NCBI GenBank assembly: GCA_937941765.1
Contig: CALDGQ010000015.1
Coordinates: 1 to 33,203, forward strand
Direction of reading: 5' to 3'
Origin: an uncultured Saprospiraceae bacterium
GTDB taxonomy: Bacteria; Bacteroidota; Bacteroidia; Chitinophagales; Saprospiraceae
DNA: 33,203 bases
A program made the position numbers and the translations under genes. The notes beneath the pieces were generated by a model, which saw only the letters and a program-made list of their open reading frames with translations, had not been told where the DNA came from and searched no databases. Positions 9,201-17,212 of the stretch are shown here, piece after piece (the first letter of the stretch is position 1; the number at the start of each line of letters is the position of its first letter).

Positions 9201-10046
9201 CTAAGCAGCAGGCAACAAATTCAATAAATCCCCAATCTTTTCTTTCAATTTTTGTCGATCCACAATAAAATCAAGAAAACCATGATCTAATAAAAATTCT
9301 GATGTTTGAAAACCCTCAGGTAAATCCTTTCCGATTGTTTCTTTAATAACACGAGGTCCAGCAAATCCGATTAATGCTTTTGGTTCAGCAAAATTGACAT
9401 CACCTAACATGGCGAATGAAGCAGTAACCCCACCTGTAGTCGGATCTGTTAAAAATGAGTAATAAGGAATTTGACTTTTTGCCAATTCAGAAAGTTTGAC
9501 AGAAGTTTTTGCCATTTGCATCAATGAAAATGCAGACTCCATCATACGAGCACCACCTGATTTGGAGATAATCATAAAAGGAATTCGGTGCTTTATGCAA
9601 TAATCAACGCTCTTTGCTATTTTTTCACCAACAACCGACCCCATAGATCCACCAATGAACGCGAAATCCATCGCAGCAATGACCAATGGTTTTTTATGAA
9701 CTTTACCAACTGCAACCGCAATGGCATCGTCCAATTCGGTTTTCTCTTGAGCAGCAATAATACGCTCATCGTAAGATTTTAAATCCTTGAAGTTGAGGAA
9801 ATCTTGTGGAAGAAATTCTGTGAATAACTCTTCTGTTTTACCATCAAAAATAAGGTCGAAGTAATCAAATGACCCAATTCTAACATGGTAATTACATTTT
9901 GGGCACTTGTGGAAATTTTCTGTGATTTCCTTGATGGTGGTCGCCTCTTTGCATTCTTTGCATTTGTACCATAATCCATCAGGTGCCTCTTTTTTGTCAC
10001 TTGTTTTAGTGACAATTCCGTCTTTTAATCTTTTAAACCAGCCCAT
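9201..10046 (-). CDS. accD: Acetyl-CoA carboxylase carboxyltransferase, beta subunit
   Basis: AccD is the zinc-ribbon half of the carboxyltransferase that moves CO2 from carboxybiotin to acetyl-CoA in fatty-acid synthesis. The 281-residue product shows the four-Cys zinc ribbon (Cys29, Cys32, Cys48, Cys51), then the crotonase-like core with AAMDFAFIGGSMGSVVGEKI, KSGGARMMESAFSLMQMAKT, FLTDPTTGGVTASFAMLGD and IGFAGPRVIKETIG. Length agrees with E. coli AccD (about 300). The ATG at 10046 is followed by the usual MGWFKR start. The 216-bp spacer upstream, toward hemE, is AT-rich and probably holds its promoter. accA is not in the window. Confidence 0.97.
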   Translation of the reverse strand: MGWFKRLKDGIVTKTSDKKEAPDGLWYKCKECKEATTIKEITENFHKCPKCNYHVRIGSFDYFDLIFDGKTEELFTEFLPQDFLNFKDLKSYDERIIAAQEKTELDDAIAVAVGKVHKKPLVIAAMDFAFIGGSMGSVVGEKIAKSVDYCIKHRIPFMIISKSGGARMMESAFSLMQMAKTSVKLSELAKSQIPYYSFLTDPTTGGVTASFAMLGDVNFAEPKALIGFAGPRVIKETIGKDLPEGFQTSEFLLDHGFLDFIVDRQKLKEKIGDLLNLLPAA

Positions 10047-10262
10047 TTAGTTTTTATAAGGTTTATAGGTTGTACCAAAGTTAATAAAGAGTATTTAAAT
10101 AGAGAATTAATGAAAATTATATTCTACTTAATAACCCTATGTAATATCTTGACAATCAATGTCAATCAATATTGTGTTGATACTGCAATGTTAATTATTC
10201 TTTACAAGATTCTTATAATCAATCAATTATTCTTGACGATTAAATTAATTTGTATGTCTTTG

Positions 10263-11300
10263 TCAACTAGGTGTGTAAGAATAATTTTTTATCGTATTTA
10301 CAAAGGTTTTAACTCCATCAAGTGGTGTATCAGGATAAACTCCGTGCCCCAAATTGACAATATGTTTTGACTCAAACTTCTTGACTAAGTCTAAAGTACT
10401 TTGTTCTATTTCTTCCGGTTTTGCATATAATAGACAAGGGTCTAAATTGCCTTGCAATATTTTACGATCGCCAATATAGCTCTTTACAACGGATGCATCG
10501 ATTGTCCAATCCAAACCTATCGCATCCGTTTCAAATTCACTGATCTCAGGAATAGCGTGATGGGCTCCTTTAGCAAATGTAATAACTGGCACTCGTTTAA
10601 TAGAAGCGACAATTTTTTCAATATATGGAAGTGCGAATATTTTGTAATGTGCAGGAGATAACAAACCAGCCCATGAATCAAATACCTGTACAACATCTAC
10701 TCCAGCATCAATTTTGTTTTGAAGGTAGGCGATGATTGTATCCGTAATTTTTGATAATAATTGATGAGACAATTCCGGTTCTTGATACAAAAGTTTCTTA
10801 GCTTTTGAAAATGTTTTACTTCCGCCACCTTCAACCATATACGCCAACAAAGTCCAAGGAGCACCAGAAAATCCAATTAGTGGCACTCGATTATTTAGAC
10901 CTTTCTTTGTTGCCTTGACAGCTTCGTAAACATATTCGAGCCGCTCAGCAGCAATTGCGCCTGATTCTAGTTTATTAACTTGTTGTAATGAAGTGATTGT
11001 AGTCGGAAAAGAAGGACCGACTTTTTCTACCATTTCATAATCCAATCCCATTGCTTCTGGAATAACCAATATGTCTGAAAAAATGATGGCAGCATCTACA
11101 TTCAGTTCATCAATAGGTTGAATGGTTACTTCGGCTGCAAGTTGTGGAGTTGAGACTAATTCTTTAAAACCAGACAGAGATCCGCGAAGTGCACGGTATT
11201 GAGGAAGGATTCTACCTGCTTGACGCATCAACCAAATAGGAGGCCTTTCAACCTGTTCGTGTTTTAATGTTCTTAGTAAAAGATCGTTTTCTAATTTCAT
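10263..11300 (-). CDS. hemE: Uroporphyrinogen decarboxylase
   Basis: HemE removes four carboxyl groups from uroporphyrinogen III to give coproporphyrinogen III in haem synthesis. The 345-residue product carries the first family signature PPIWLMRQAGRILPQYR near residues 20-36, the catalytic Asp in IIFSDILV, the second signature GFSGAPWTLLAYMVEGGGSK (about residues 143-162), and LDWTIDA and LQGNLDP in the C-terminal half, with GHGVYPDTP near the end. Full length and intact. It lies upstream of accD on the same strand with a 216-bp gap, so a shared transcript is doubtful. Haem supply fits the di-haem peroxidase in the window but no direct link is shown. Confidence 0.97.
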   Translation of the reverse strand: MKLENDLLLRTLKHEQVERPPIWLMRQAGRILPQYRALRGSLSGFKELVSTPQLAAEVTIQPIDELNVDAAIIFSDILVIPEAMGLDYEMVEKVGPSFPTTITSLQQVNKLESGAIAAERLEYVYEAVKATKKGLNNRVPLIGFSGAPWTLLAYMVEGGGSKTFSKAKKLLYQEPELSHQLLSKITDTIIAYLQNKIDAGVDVVQVFDSWAGLLSPAHYKIFALPYIEKIVASIKRVPVITFAKGAHHAIPEISEFETDAIGLDWTIDASVVKSYIGDRKILQGNLDPCLLYAKPEEIEQSTLDLVKKFESKHIVNLGHGVYPDTPLDGVKTFVNTIKNYSYTPS

Positions 11301-11401
11301 TCCGCAATAATAACAAAATGTGTTAGAAATCTCTATTTAAGAACCACAACAAAGTTGAAAGGCCCATTTGCTATTTAAAGAATATCCTGCTGTTCTAAAA
11401 A

Positions 11402-12289
11402 TTACCTTCTTTTAGAGGTAGCTTTTTTTCTTGCAGGTGCCTTCTTTTTAGCTGTAGTTTTTTTCTTAGTCGCTTTTTTCTTAACTACTTTCTTTTTAGC
11501 AACTGCTTTTTTCTTGGTAGCTTTTTTAGCAACCGCCTTTTTCTTAGGTGCTGCCTTTTTAACTACTTTCTTTTTAGCAACTGCTTTTTTCTTAGTAGCT
11601 TTTTTAGCAACTGCCTTTTTCTTAGGTGCTGCCTTTTTAACTACTTTCTTTTTAGCAACTGCTTTTTTCTTAGGCTTAGTTGTACGCTTAGCTCTTGGCA
11701 TTTTCTCCTTCTTAGGAGGCGTCATTAATTTAGCCTTAGGTTCTTTTTCAACCTTTTTCTTGCCAAATTCGTTTAGCTTACCATCCTTACCGTACAATTT
11801 CTTCGACATTTTGTTGTAAGCTTTAGCAGCTTCTTCCGCAGTCGGGAACATACCAATATGCACAGATTTTCTATTGATAGAAATAACTGCACGGTATCTG
11901 TTGTTCTCTTTGTACACACCAGTATAACCGATCTTGCTACTGGTCTTTCTTTGACGGCTTGCGACAGATCTTGATCTCCATGCTAAATTAGAAATACGAC
12001 AATCTAATTTGTTACCATTTAAGGCACCAACTAGCTTGTTTTTTCTAGATTTTTGCTTGGAAAGGAATTTCTCCGCAACTAACTTGTGTAAGTAAATAGT
12101 CTCGGTTTTGTAGCCTCCACCGGACTTTTTTTGAGTTTTTTGGAAAACAGCGCAACCGCTTGAATGTTTTCTCAAATTGTTGACGAAGTCAACCTTACTA
12201 AGGTATGGGTCTTTTAGAAGAAAGTCATAAACTTTCTTGTCTAACAAAACTGTGTCCTTAGCGTTCTTTAATTTAATTTTGTATAACAC
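11402..12289 (-). CDS. Degenerate HNH-like + AP2-like DNA-binding protein with histone H1-like Lys/Ala tail
   Basis: A three-part, very basic protein of 295 residues. Residues 60-110 resemble the HNH_3/homing-endonuclease core: LHKLVAEKFL supplies a first His (68) and NGNKLDCRISNLAW the usual end, but the catalytic NHxDG box reads GALNG (88-92), so the central His and Asp are gone and nuclease activity is unlikely. Residues 119-167 resemble an AP2-type DNA-binding domain (GYTGVYKENNRYRAVI, then HIGMFPTAEEAAKAYN). From about 176 to the end the sequence is Lys/Ala/Val/Pro-rich (AVAKKKVVKKAAPKKK units), like eukaryotic H1 and bacterial H1-like (HctB/Hc2) tails. The start is GTG at 12289; no Met occurs before residue 147. 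A nucleoid-binding role is inference. Confidence 0.8.
   Translation of the reverse strand: MLYKIKLKNAKDTVLLDKKVYDFLLKDPYLSKVDFVNNLRKHSSGCAVFQKTQKKSGGGYKTETIYLHKLVAEKFLSKQKSRKNKLVGALNGNKLDCRISNLAWRSRSVASRQRKTSSKIGYTGVYKENNRYRAVISINRKSVHIGMFPTAEEAAKAYNKMSKKLYGKDGKLNEFGKKKVEKEPKAKLMTPPKKEKMPRAKRTTKPKKKAVAKKKVVKKAAPKKKAVAKKATKKKAVAKKKVVKKAAPKKKAVAKKATKKKAVAKKKVVKKKATKKKTTAKKKAPARKKATSKRR
11483..11672. repeat. 78-bp tandem repeat encoding the H1-like tail
   Basis: On the plus strand the unit begins AACTACTTTCTTTTTAGCAA at 11483, 11561 and 11639, giving two full 78-bp (26-codon) copies and a third partial copy. Copies differ at only a few positions. The repeat encodes alternating AVAKK, KVVKK, AAPKKK and KKAT blocks on the minus strand. 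Copy number is likely to vary between strains. Confidence 0.9.
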
Positions 12290-12308
12290 GCTCTCTAAAA
12301 TTTAGTTA

Positions 12309-12340
12309 CAAATTTGATTGGTGAAAAAAATTTCTTTCAA
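12309..12340 (-). promoter_or_regulatory. Candidate promoter of the HNH/AP2/H1-like gene
   Basis: On the minus strand a TTG (12338-12340) is followed after 21 bp by CAAATTTG (12309-12316), one mismatch from the Bacteroidota -7 consensus TAnnTTTG. Spacing suits a -33/-7 pair and the -7 ends about 20 bp before the GTG start. Confidence 0.35.
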
Positions 12341-12428
12341 CTTTTTTCGTCTCTAATATGATGTAATGTATGGAATTTCTTTTTATTCAACAATATAATT
12401 AACAAACTTTTTTTCATTTCTTTCAAGA

Positions 12429-13511
12429 ATGATTTTTAAAACGCAGAATAACGTGAACATGTTGCCAAAAAATGAGCTATTTATCCGTCGGACTTACGAC
12501 CTTTCGAGGTTAGGTGTTCAGAATGTTAGGTCAAATCCGACAGTCGGGAGTATTATTGTTAAGAATAATTTGATTTTGAGTGAAGGCTATTACAAAAAGT
12601 ATGGTGGGAAACACGCGGAAGTCAATGCCTTCGAAAACATTCATCGCTCACAACTAACTGACAATGACAAGCTTAATGTAACACTTTATGTCTCTTTAGA
12701 ACCTTGTTGTATTGTTGGGAAAACACCTGCTTGCACAGATCTAATTAAGCAAAATAGTGTAACCAATGTGGTTATAGGATCGATTGATAAGACACCAAAA
12801 GTTGATGGAAATGGAGTCACTATTTTGAAAAATGCAGGTATTAAAACCTTAACTAATATTGAACAAATTGATGGTGATCAAATTGCAAAAACTAGAAATG
12901 TATTTGCAATCAAACAACGTCCCTACATTACTTTAAAATGGGCGGAGTCGGCAAATGGATTCATTACTTCATTTGGTGAACAAACGATCATATCAAACGC
13001 ATTTTCAAAACGCTTGGTTCATAAATGGAGAAGTGAGCATGATGCCATTTTAATCGGAACAGAAACTGCAAGAATTGACAACCCTCAACTCAACAATAGA
13101 CATTACTTTGGCCCATCTCCTATAAGAATTGTCTTTGACAGGACACTAAAACTGCCAACTTCCTTGCATATATTCAATGATAATCATCCTACTTGGGTAA
13201 TAACCGAAAGCAATAAAGAATATGACATCCAGCATAATGAGGCAATCACTTACATTAGATTTAAGTTTGATGTTGCGTTATTGCAAAATTTGACAGATTA
13301 CCTTTACCAAAAAGATATTGGAAGACTTTTCGTAGAAGGGGGTGCTAAGACACATGATGCTTTTATTGAAGCAGGACTGTTTGATGAGGTTCGTATAATC
13401 AAGAGTAATCATATGTTAAAGGGAGGTATTAAAGCTCCTGAAATCCATCATTCTCCAGATCTTACTATCAAAATGGCAAACGATAAGGTGTCATTTTTTT
13501 ACATATCTTAA
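12429..13511 (+). CDS. ribD: Bifunctional riboflavin deaminase/reductase RibD
   Basis: RibD deaminates and then reduces the pyrimidine intermediate of riboflavin synthesis. The N-terminal deaminase has the zinc site HAE (62-64) and PCCIVGKTPAC with Cys93 and Cys102; Glu64 is the proton shuttle. The C-terminal reductase begins near RPYITLKWAESANGFI (about residue 165) and shows KWRSEHDAILIGTETARIDNPQL and LFVEGGAKTHDAFIEAGLFDEVRI. The usual His after the first zinc Cys region (PCSHxGRTPPC) is replaced here (CCIV). Full length is 360 from the first ATG; the second ATG at 12459 (MLPKNELF) aligns better with family starts and may be the true one. Other rib genes are not nearby. Confidence 0.94.
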   Translation: MIFKTQNNVNMLPKNELFIRRTYDLSRLGVQNVRSNPTVGSIIVKNNLILSEGYYKKYGGKHAEVNAFENIHRSQLTDNDKLNVTLYVSLEPCCIVGKTPACTDLIKQNSVTNVVIGSIDKTPKVDGNGVTILKNAGIKTLTNIEQIDGDQIAKTRNVFAIKQRPYITLKWAESANGFITSFGEQTIISNAFSKRLVHKWRSEHDAILIGTETARIDNPQLNNRHYFGPSPIRIVFDRTLKLPTSLHIFNDNHPTWVITESNKEYDIQHNEAITYIRFKFDVALLQNLTDYLYQKDIGRLFVEGGAKTHDAFIEAGLFDEVRIIKSNHMLKGGIKAPEIHHSPDLTIKMANDKVSFFYIS

Positions 13512-13676
13512 ATTTTTCTTTACCGATTTAATTGGAAAGTTAAACTTATGATAAAGTAACCCTTCCCAGCAGTCTAATGCTTGTTTAATTGGTTATATAA
13601 TCAGAGATTTACATCAGCGATAAACCCAACCCCAACTCATTTAAATTACAATTTGCTTTTTTAACAGCCCAGCAAC

Positions 13677-14213
13677 ATGAGAAATATAATAGTATCCTTT
13701 ATTTGCCTACTTGTTTTTTGCGGAAGCAGCTCTTTACAAGCTCAAAATGTGCAATGGCATACATGGGAAGAAGTAGTTGAACTTCAAAAGAAGGAACCTC
13801 GCAAAGTCTTTATCGACGTTTACACAGATTGGTGTGGTTGGTGCAAAAAAATGGATAAGGCTACTTTCCAACAGCCTGACATTGCAAAATATGTAAATGA
13901 GAATTTTTATGCTATTAAATTCAACGCTGAACAAAAAGAAGCTATTGAATTGGGTGACAAGAGCTACAAGTATGTGCCTAGTGGCAGACGTGGATATCAT
14001 GAGTTAGCTGCTGAAATTACTAGAGGAAAGCTAAGTTTTCCTACGATTGTGTTCATGAATTCTAATATGGAATTGATACAGCCAATCCCTGGTTTCAAAG
14101 ATGTGCCTACTTTTGAGATGATTATGACTTATTTTGCAGAAGATAATCATAAAAAGACTCCTTGGTCTGTTTACCAAAAATCTTACAAGTCCTTTATTAC
14201 TACTTCGAATTGA
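13677..14213 (+). CDS. Exported thioredoxin-fold protein (CGWC)
   Basis: A 178-residue protein with a signal peptide (residues 1-22, hydrophobic IIVSFICLLVF, cleavage after LQA), followed by a thioredoxin-like domain with active site DWCGWCKKM (Cys53, Cys56) and the cis-proline in SFPTIVFM (about 122-129). The long insertion between (AEQKEAIELGDKSYKY region) resembles the thioredoxin_7/DUF255 branch rather than TrxA. It likely works as a periplasmic disulfide reductase or chaperone; the substrate is unknown. It ends at a strong terminator and faces the convergent ABC ATPase gene. Confidence 0.88.
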   Translation: MRNIIVSFICLLVFCGSSSLQAQNVQWHTWEEVVELQKKEPRKVFIDVYTDWCGWCKKMDKATFQQPDIAKYVNENFYAIKFNAEQKEAIELGDKSYKYVPSGRRGYHELAAEITRGKLSFPTIVFMNSNMELIQPIPGFKDVPTFEMIMTYFAEDNHKKTPWSVYQKSYKSFITTSN

Positions 14214-14236
14214 TATTGATAAAACATCTATAATTC

Positions 14237-14277
14237 AAAAAGCCCGCTCTTCATTAAATGAGGAGCGGGCTTTTTTT
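14237..14277. terminator. Bidirectional intrinsic terminator between thioredoxin and ABC ATPase genes
   Basis: A-run (14237-14241), stem GCCCGCTC (14242-14249) with GAGCGGGC (14263-14270), extended by further pairing of the TTCAT/ATGAG inner bases, then seven T (14271-14277). The A-run on the left and T-run on the right make it usable by the thioredoxin transcript (plus) and the oppDF-type transcript (minus), whose coding end is at 14381. Confidence 0.92.
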
Positions 14278-14380
14278 ATAATTTCTGAAGGCTTAGCAGC
14301 CATTTTCAAAAGGCGTCCATACAATCTGCCAATTAAAAAACGGCAGTTACATTAACCTTGAAATCAACCTTAGTGTTTTT

Positions 14381-16159
14381 TTAGACATTCTTATTAGCTT
14401 TCAGCCCTTTTGGAATAGAATCAATCAATCGTCTTGTATATTCCTTTTGTGGATTCATATAGATGTCCTCTGCAAAGCCTAGCTCTTCAATCTTTCCTTT
14501 ATTCATTACAATCATTCGATCACAAATATGTTTGACAACTGAAAGATCATGGGAGATAAAAATATAGGTAAACTTAAATTTTGCTCTTAATTCAGTCAAA
14601 AGATTTAATACTTGCGCCTGTACTGAAACATCTAATGCTGAAACCGATTCATCACAAATAAGGAAGCGTGGATTCAATGACAATGCTCTGGCGATACATA
14701 TCCGTTGGCGTTGGCCTCCTGAAAATTCATGTGGATATCGGCCAAAATGATCAGCACTTAAATTAACCGTTTCTAACAATTCAATCACCTTATCTTTTCT
14801 CTGCTGTCTTGAATGATGAATTTTGTGCACTTCCATTGGTTCCATAATTGCATTTCCAATAGTCATTCGAGGATTCAATGAAGAATATGGATCTTGGAAG
14901 ATGATTTGAATATCCTTTCTTAAGGACCTCATTTCTTGATTTGTCAACTGAAGTAAATCCTTCCCTTCAAAAATTACTTTTCCTTTGAATGGTTCAACGA
15001 GCCTCAAGATGGAACGTCCCAATGTAGTTTTTCCACAACCAGACTCTCCTACCAAACCTAATGTCTCACCGGGATAAACTTCAAAACTGACATCATCTAC
15101 TGCATGAAGATATTGTGTCACCTTCCCAAAAAAGTTTTTCTTCATTGGAAATCGGGTAGATAGATTTTCTACTCTCAACATTGGTTTCTGCTGATACAAC
15201 AAATCATGTCGAGCTTTCAATTCAGTAGCGGTAATATTATTTTCAGCAGTCTCTATATAAGGTGTCGATTTTGCAGTAATCGAATAGGAGCCGTTTTCAT
15301 TTTGTGAGAAATCCATAAAATCACTTACGGTAGGCAAATGACGTACTTTCTTATTTAGATTTGGTCGACATGCTAACAATCCTTTTGTGTAAGGATGTTT
15401 GGGGTTGGAAAAAATCTCTGTTACCGTCCCAGATTCTACAATTTTACCTTTAAACATGACAATTACATGGTCCGCGATTTCCGCAACAACTCCTAAATCA
15501 TGCGTGATGAAAATCTGAGCTGCATCCATCTCTTTTTGCAACTCATTCAGCAAATCTAGAATTGCTTTTTGGACCGTCACATCTAAAGCAGTTGTTGGTT
15601 CATCCGCAATCAAAATATCTGGATTGCAAGACAATGCCATTGCAATCATCACACGTTGCTTTTGTCCACCTGAAATTTGATGTGGATATGAATTGTAAAC
15701 TCGTTCTGGATTGGCTAATTTTACTTTTTTGAAAAGTTCAAGCGTTTGATTTTTCGCTTGTTGCTTGTTAGCATTTTGATGCAACAAAATTGCTTCTGAT
15801 ACTTGATCTCCGCATTTAAAAACAGGATTCAAAGAAGTCATTGGTTCTTGAAAAATCATCGCAATATCATTTCCACGATACTTTTGCATTTCTTTTTCAG
15901 TGATTTTCAATAAATCAACCGGTGGTTTATCTTTTGGATAGTAAATGATTTCTCCGCTGACAATTTCTCCAGGTGGACTTGCGATCAATCTGATAATGGA
16001 AAGTGAAGTGACTGATTTACCTGAACCGGACTCTCCTACTATTCCCAACGTTTCTCCTCGATTTAGAGAAAAACTAATGTCATTTACAGCCACCACGGTC
16101 CCTTCTTCTGTTGCGAAGACAGTCTTTAGATTTTTTACTTCTAATAATTTCTCACTCAT
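14381..16159 (-). CDS. Fused two-domain peptide ABC transporter ATPase (DppD-DppF type)
   Basis: The 592-residue protein contains two complete ABC ATPase domains in tandem, as in GsiA-like fusions. Domain 1: Walker A GESGSGKS (42-49), Q-loop FQEPMTSLNP, signature ISGGQKQR (162-169), Walker B ILIADEP. Domain 2: Walker A GESGCGKT (371-378), FQDPYSSLNP, signature FSGGQRQR (479-486), Walker B FLICDES. Both have the CxPN/HPYT-type extension expected of oligopeptide ATPases after domain 1 (NPKHPYTKGLLACRPNL). It should power di/oligopeptide import or a related substrate; the only permease in the window is at 1988-3046. It is 16 bp downstream of a DUF2905 gene on the same strand and ends before a bidirectional terminator. 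Confidence 0.95.
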   Translation of the reverse strand: MSEKLLEVKNLKTVFATEEGTVVAVNDISFSLNRGETLGIVGESGSGKSVTSLSIIRLIASPPGEIVSGEIIYYPKDKPPVDLLKITEKEMQKYRGNDIAMIFQEPMTSLNPVFKCGDQVSEAILLHQNANKQQAKNQTLELFKKVKLANPERVYNSYPHQISGGQKQRVMIAMALSCNPDILIADEPTTALDVTVQKAILDLLNELQKEMDAAQIFITHDLGVVAEIADHVIVMFKGKIVESGTVTEIFSNPKHPYTKGLLACRPNLNKKVRHLPTVSDFMDFSQNENGSYSITAKSTPYIETAENNITATELKARHDLLYQQKPMLRVENLSTRFPMKKNFFGKVTQYLHAVDDVSFEVYPGETLGLVGESGCGKTTLGRSILRLVEPFKGKVIFEGKDLLQLTNQEMRSLRKDIQIIFQDPYSSLNPRMTIGNAIMEPMEVHKIHHSRQQRKDKVIELLETVNLSADHFGRYPHEFSGGQRQRICIARALSLNPRFLICDESVSALDVSVQAQVLNLLTELRAKFKFTYIFISHDLSVVKHICDRMIVMNKGKIEELGFAEDIYMNPQKEYTRRLIDSIPKGLKANKNV

Positions 16160-16175
16160 TTATATTATTCCAGTT

Positions 16176-16400
16176 TTAAAAGAAGCGTCTAATAATTGCC
16201 ATAACTATTGAAAAAACAATACTAAGTAATATCATTGTTGTAATAGGAAAGTAGAACCCAGAATTTTCCTTTTCTACTTTTATATCTCCTGGCAAGTTTC
16301 CAATCCAACCTAATTTGTCTCCGAATAAATACCAGATTGTTCCAATAACAATTAAGATAACTCCTCCAAGAATGATAAATTTGCCTGTTGATTGATTCAT
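16176..16400 (-). CDS. DUF2905 small membrane protein
   Basis: A 74-residue protein with two transmembrane helices (about residues 7-27 and 52-70) joined by the loop WIGNLPGDIKVEKENSGFYFP, which matches the hallmark of the DUF2905 family (GxLPGDI..E...F.FYFP). Function of the family is unknown. It stands first in a two-gene minus-strand unit, 16 bp ahead of the fused ABC ATPase, but such pairing does not by itself indicate a role in transport. Confidence 0.88.
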   Translation of the reverse strand: MNQSTGKFIILGGVILIVIGTIWYLFGDKLGWIGNLPGDIKVEKENSGFYFPITTMILLSIVFSIVMAIIRRFF

Positions 16401-16571
16401 TGTTTGTAATTCTACGGTGAAAATTAGGAAAAAATGAAGACTTAAAACTTGAATTGTTTCATTTGTGTTTATTTACCCAATCCTTCTGCAATTCTATGAA
16501 TCAAATTACACGCGCTGCTGGTACAGAAATGGGTAAAAATTAAACATAATACCACTTAAAAAAACGACCAA

Positions 16572-17144
16572 TTGGAAGCATTAAACAAATATCTCAAGCA
16601 ATTTCCACAATACACTCCAAAAGTTTTTGAAATAGCAAAACCATTTTTGTCTAGAAAAAAATTAGAAGCAGGTGAATTCTTTTTATCGCTAGGAAAAATC
16701 AGTAATCAAATTGCTTTCATTGAAAAAGGATTGTTTCGGGTTTACTATTTAAACGATGGGAAGGAAATTACGCATTGTTTTTGTAGAGAAAATTCAATCG
16801 CTTGCTCCTATCGAAGTTTGATTACGCAGCAACCGAGTGACACTGCCATTCAAGCAGTTGAACCAACAGAGATTATTTATTTCTCCAACGAATCCCTTCA
16901 AAAATTATATCAACAAGATCCATTTTGGCAACAAGTTGGTAGAATCGCTTCTGAAAATGAATATGTTACCACTGAATGTCATAATCGGTTCGTCACGGAC
17001 TTATCTGCAACAGAACGATATCAGGAAATTATGGAAAATGATCCCGAACTTCTACAACGGGTTCCTTTGAATTATTTAGCCACTTATATCCAAGTTGCTC
17101 CTGAAACATTGAGTCGGATTCGAAAAAAGTTGACACGAACTTGA
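16572..17144 (+). CDS. Crp/Fnr-family transcription regulator, probable arsM regulator
   Basis: A 190-residue protein with an N-terminal cNMP-binding-like beta barrel (GEFFLSLGKISNQIAFIEKGLFRVYY, then REN-type core) and a C-terminal winged helix. The recognition helix reads APETLSRIRKKL, with the E-x-x-S-R pattern that in FNR contacts the TTGA half-site. It lacks the N-terminal Cys cluster of oxygen-sensing FNR; Cys residues at HCFCREN and IACSYR lie inside the barrel and could be sensor residues, which is conjecture. The start must be TTG at 16572: an in-frame stop lies at 16557-16559 and no ATG precedes the conserved part. arsM follows 68 bp later, with a perfect FNR-type palindrome overlapping this gene's stop codon. 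Confidence 0.88.
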   Translation: MEALNKYLKQFPQYTPKVFEIAKPFLSRKKLEAGEFFLSLGKISNQIAFIEKGLFRVYYLNDGKEITHCFCRENSIACSYRSLITQQPSDTAIQAVEPTEIIYFSNESLQKLYQQDPFWQQVGRIASENEYVTTECHNRFVTDLSATERYQEIMENDPELLQRVPLNYLATYIQVAPETLSRIRKKLTRT

Positions 17145-17154
17145 CCTAGGTCAA
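17141..17154. promoter_or_regulatory. Perfect FNR-type palindrome upstream of arsM
   Basis: TTGACCTAGGTCAA is a perfect 14-bp palindrome of the form TTGAC-N4-GTCAA, the spacing of Crp/Fnr-family sites (FNR: TTGAT-N4-ATCAA). It overlaps the stop codon of the Crp/Fnr gene and is centred 65 bp before the arsM ATG, a position usable by an activator or repressor. It matches the recognition helix E-x-x-S-R of the neighbouring regulator. Confidence 0.65.
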
Positions 17155-17212
17155 TTGATACCAATTCATTTAGACTGAACTTGAACTCATTATTAATTCA
17201 CTAAAAAATATA

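Noticed and set aside
10151..10167. TTGACAATCAATGTCAA in the accD-hemE spacer as a second FNR-type site
   Set aside because: The half-sites TTGAC and GTCAA are present but separated by 7 bp instead of 4, and the centre is not symmetric.
11514..11819. 101-codon plus-strand frame of Leu/Phe-rich sequence
   Set aside because: It is the antisense reading of the Lys-rich H1-like tail; Phe/Leu repeats arise from AAA/AAG codons on the other strand.
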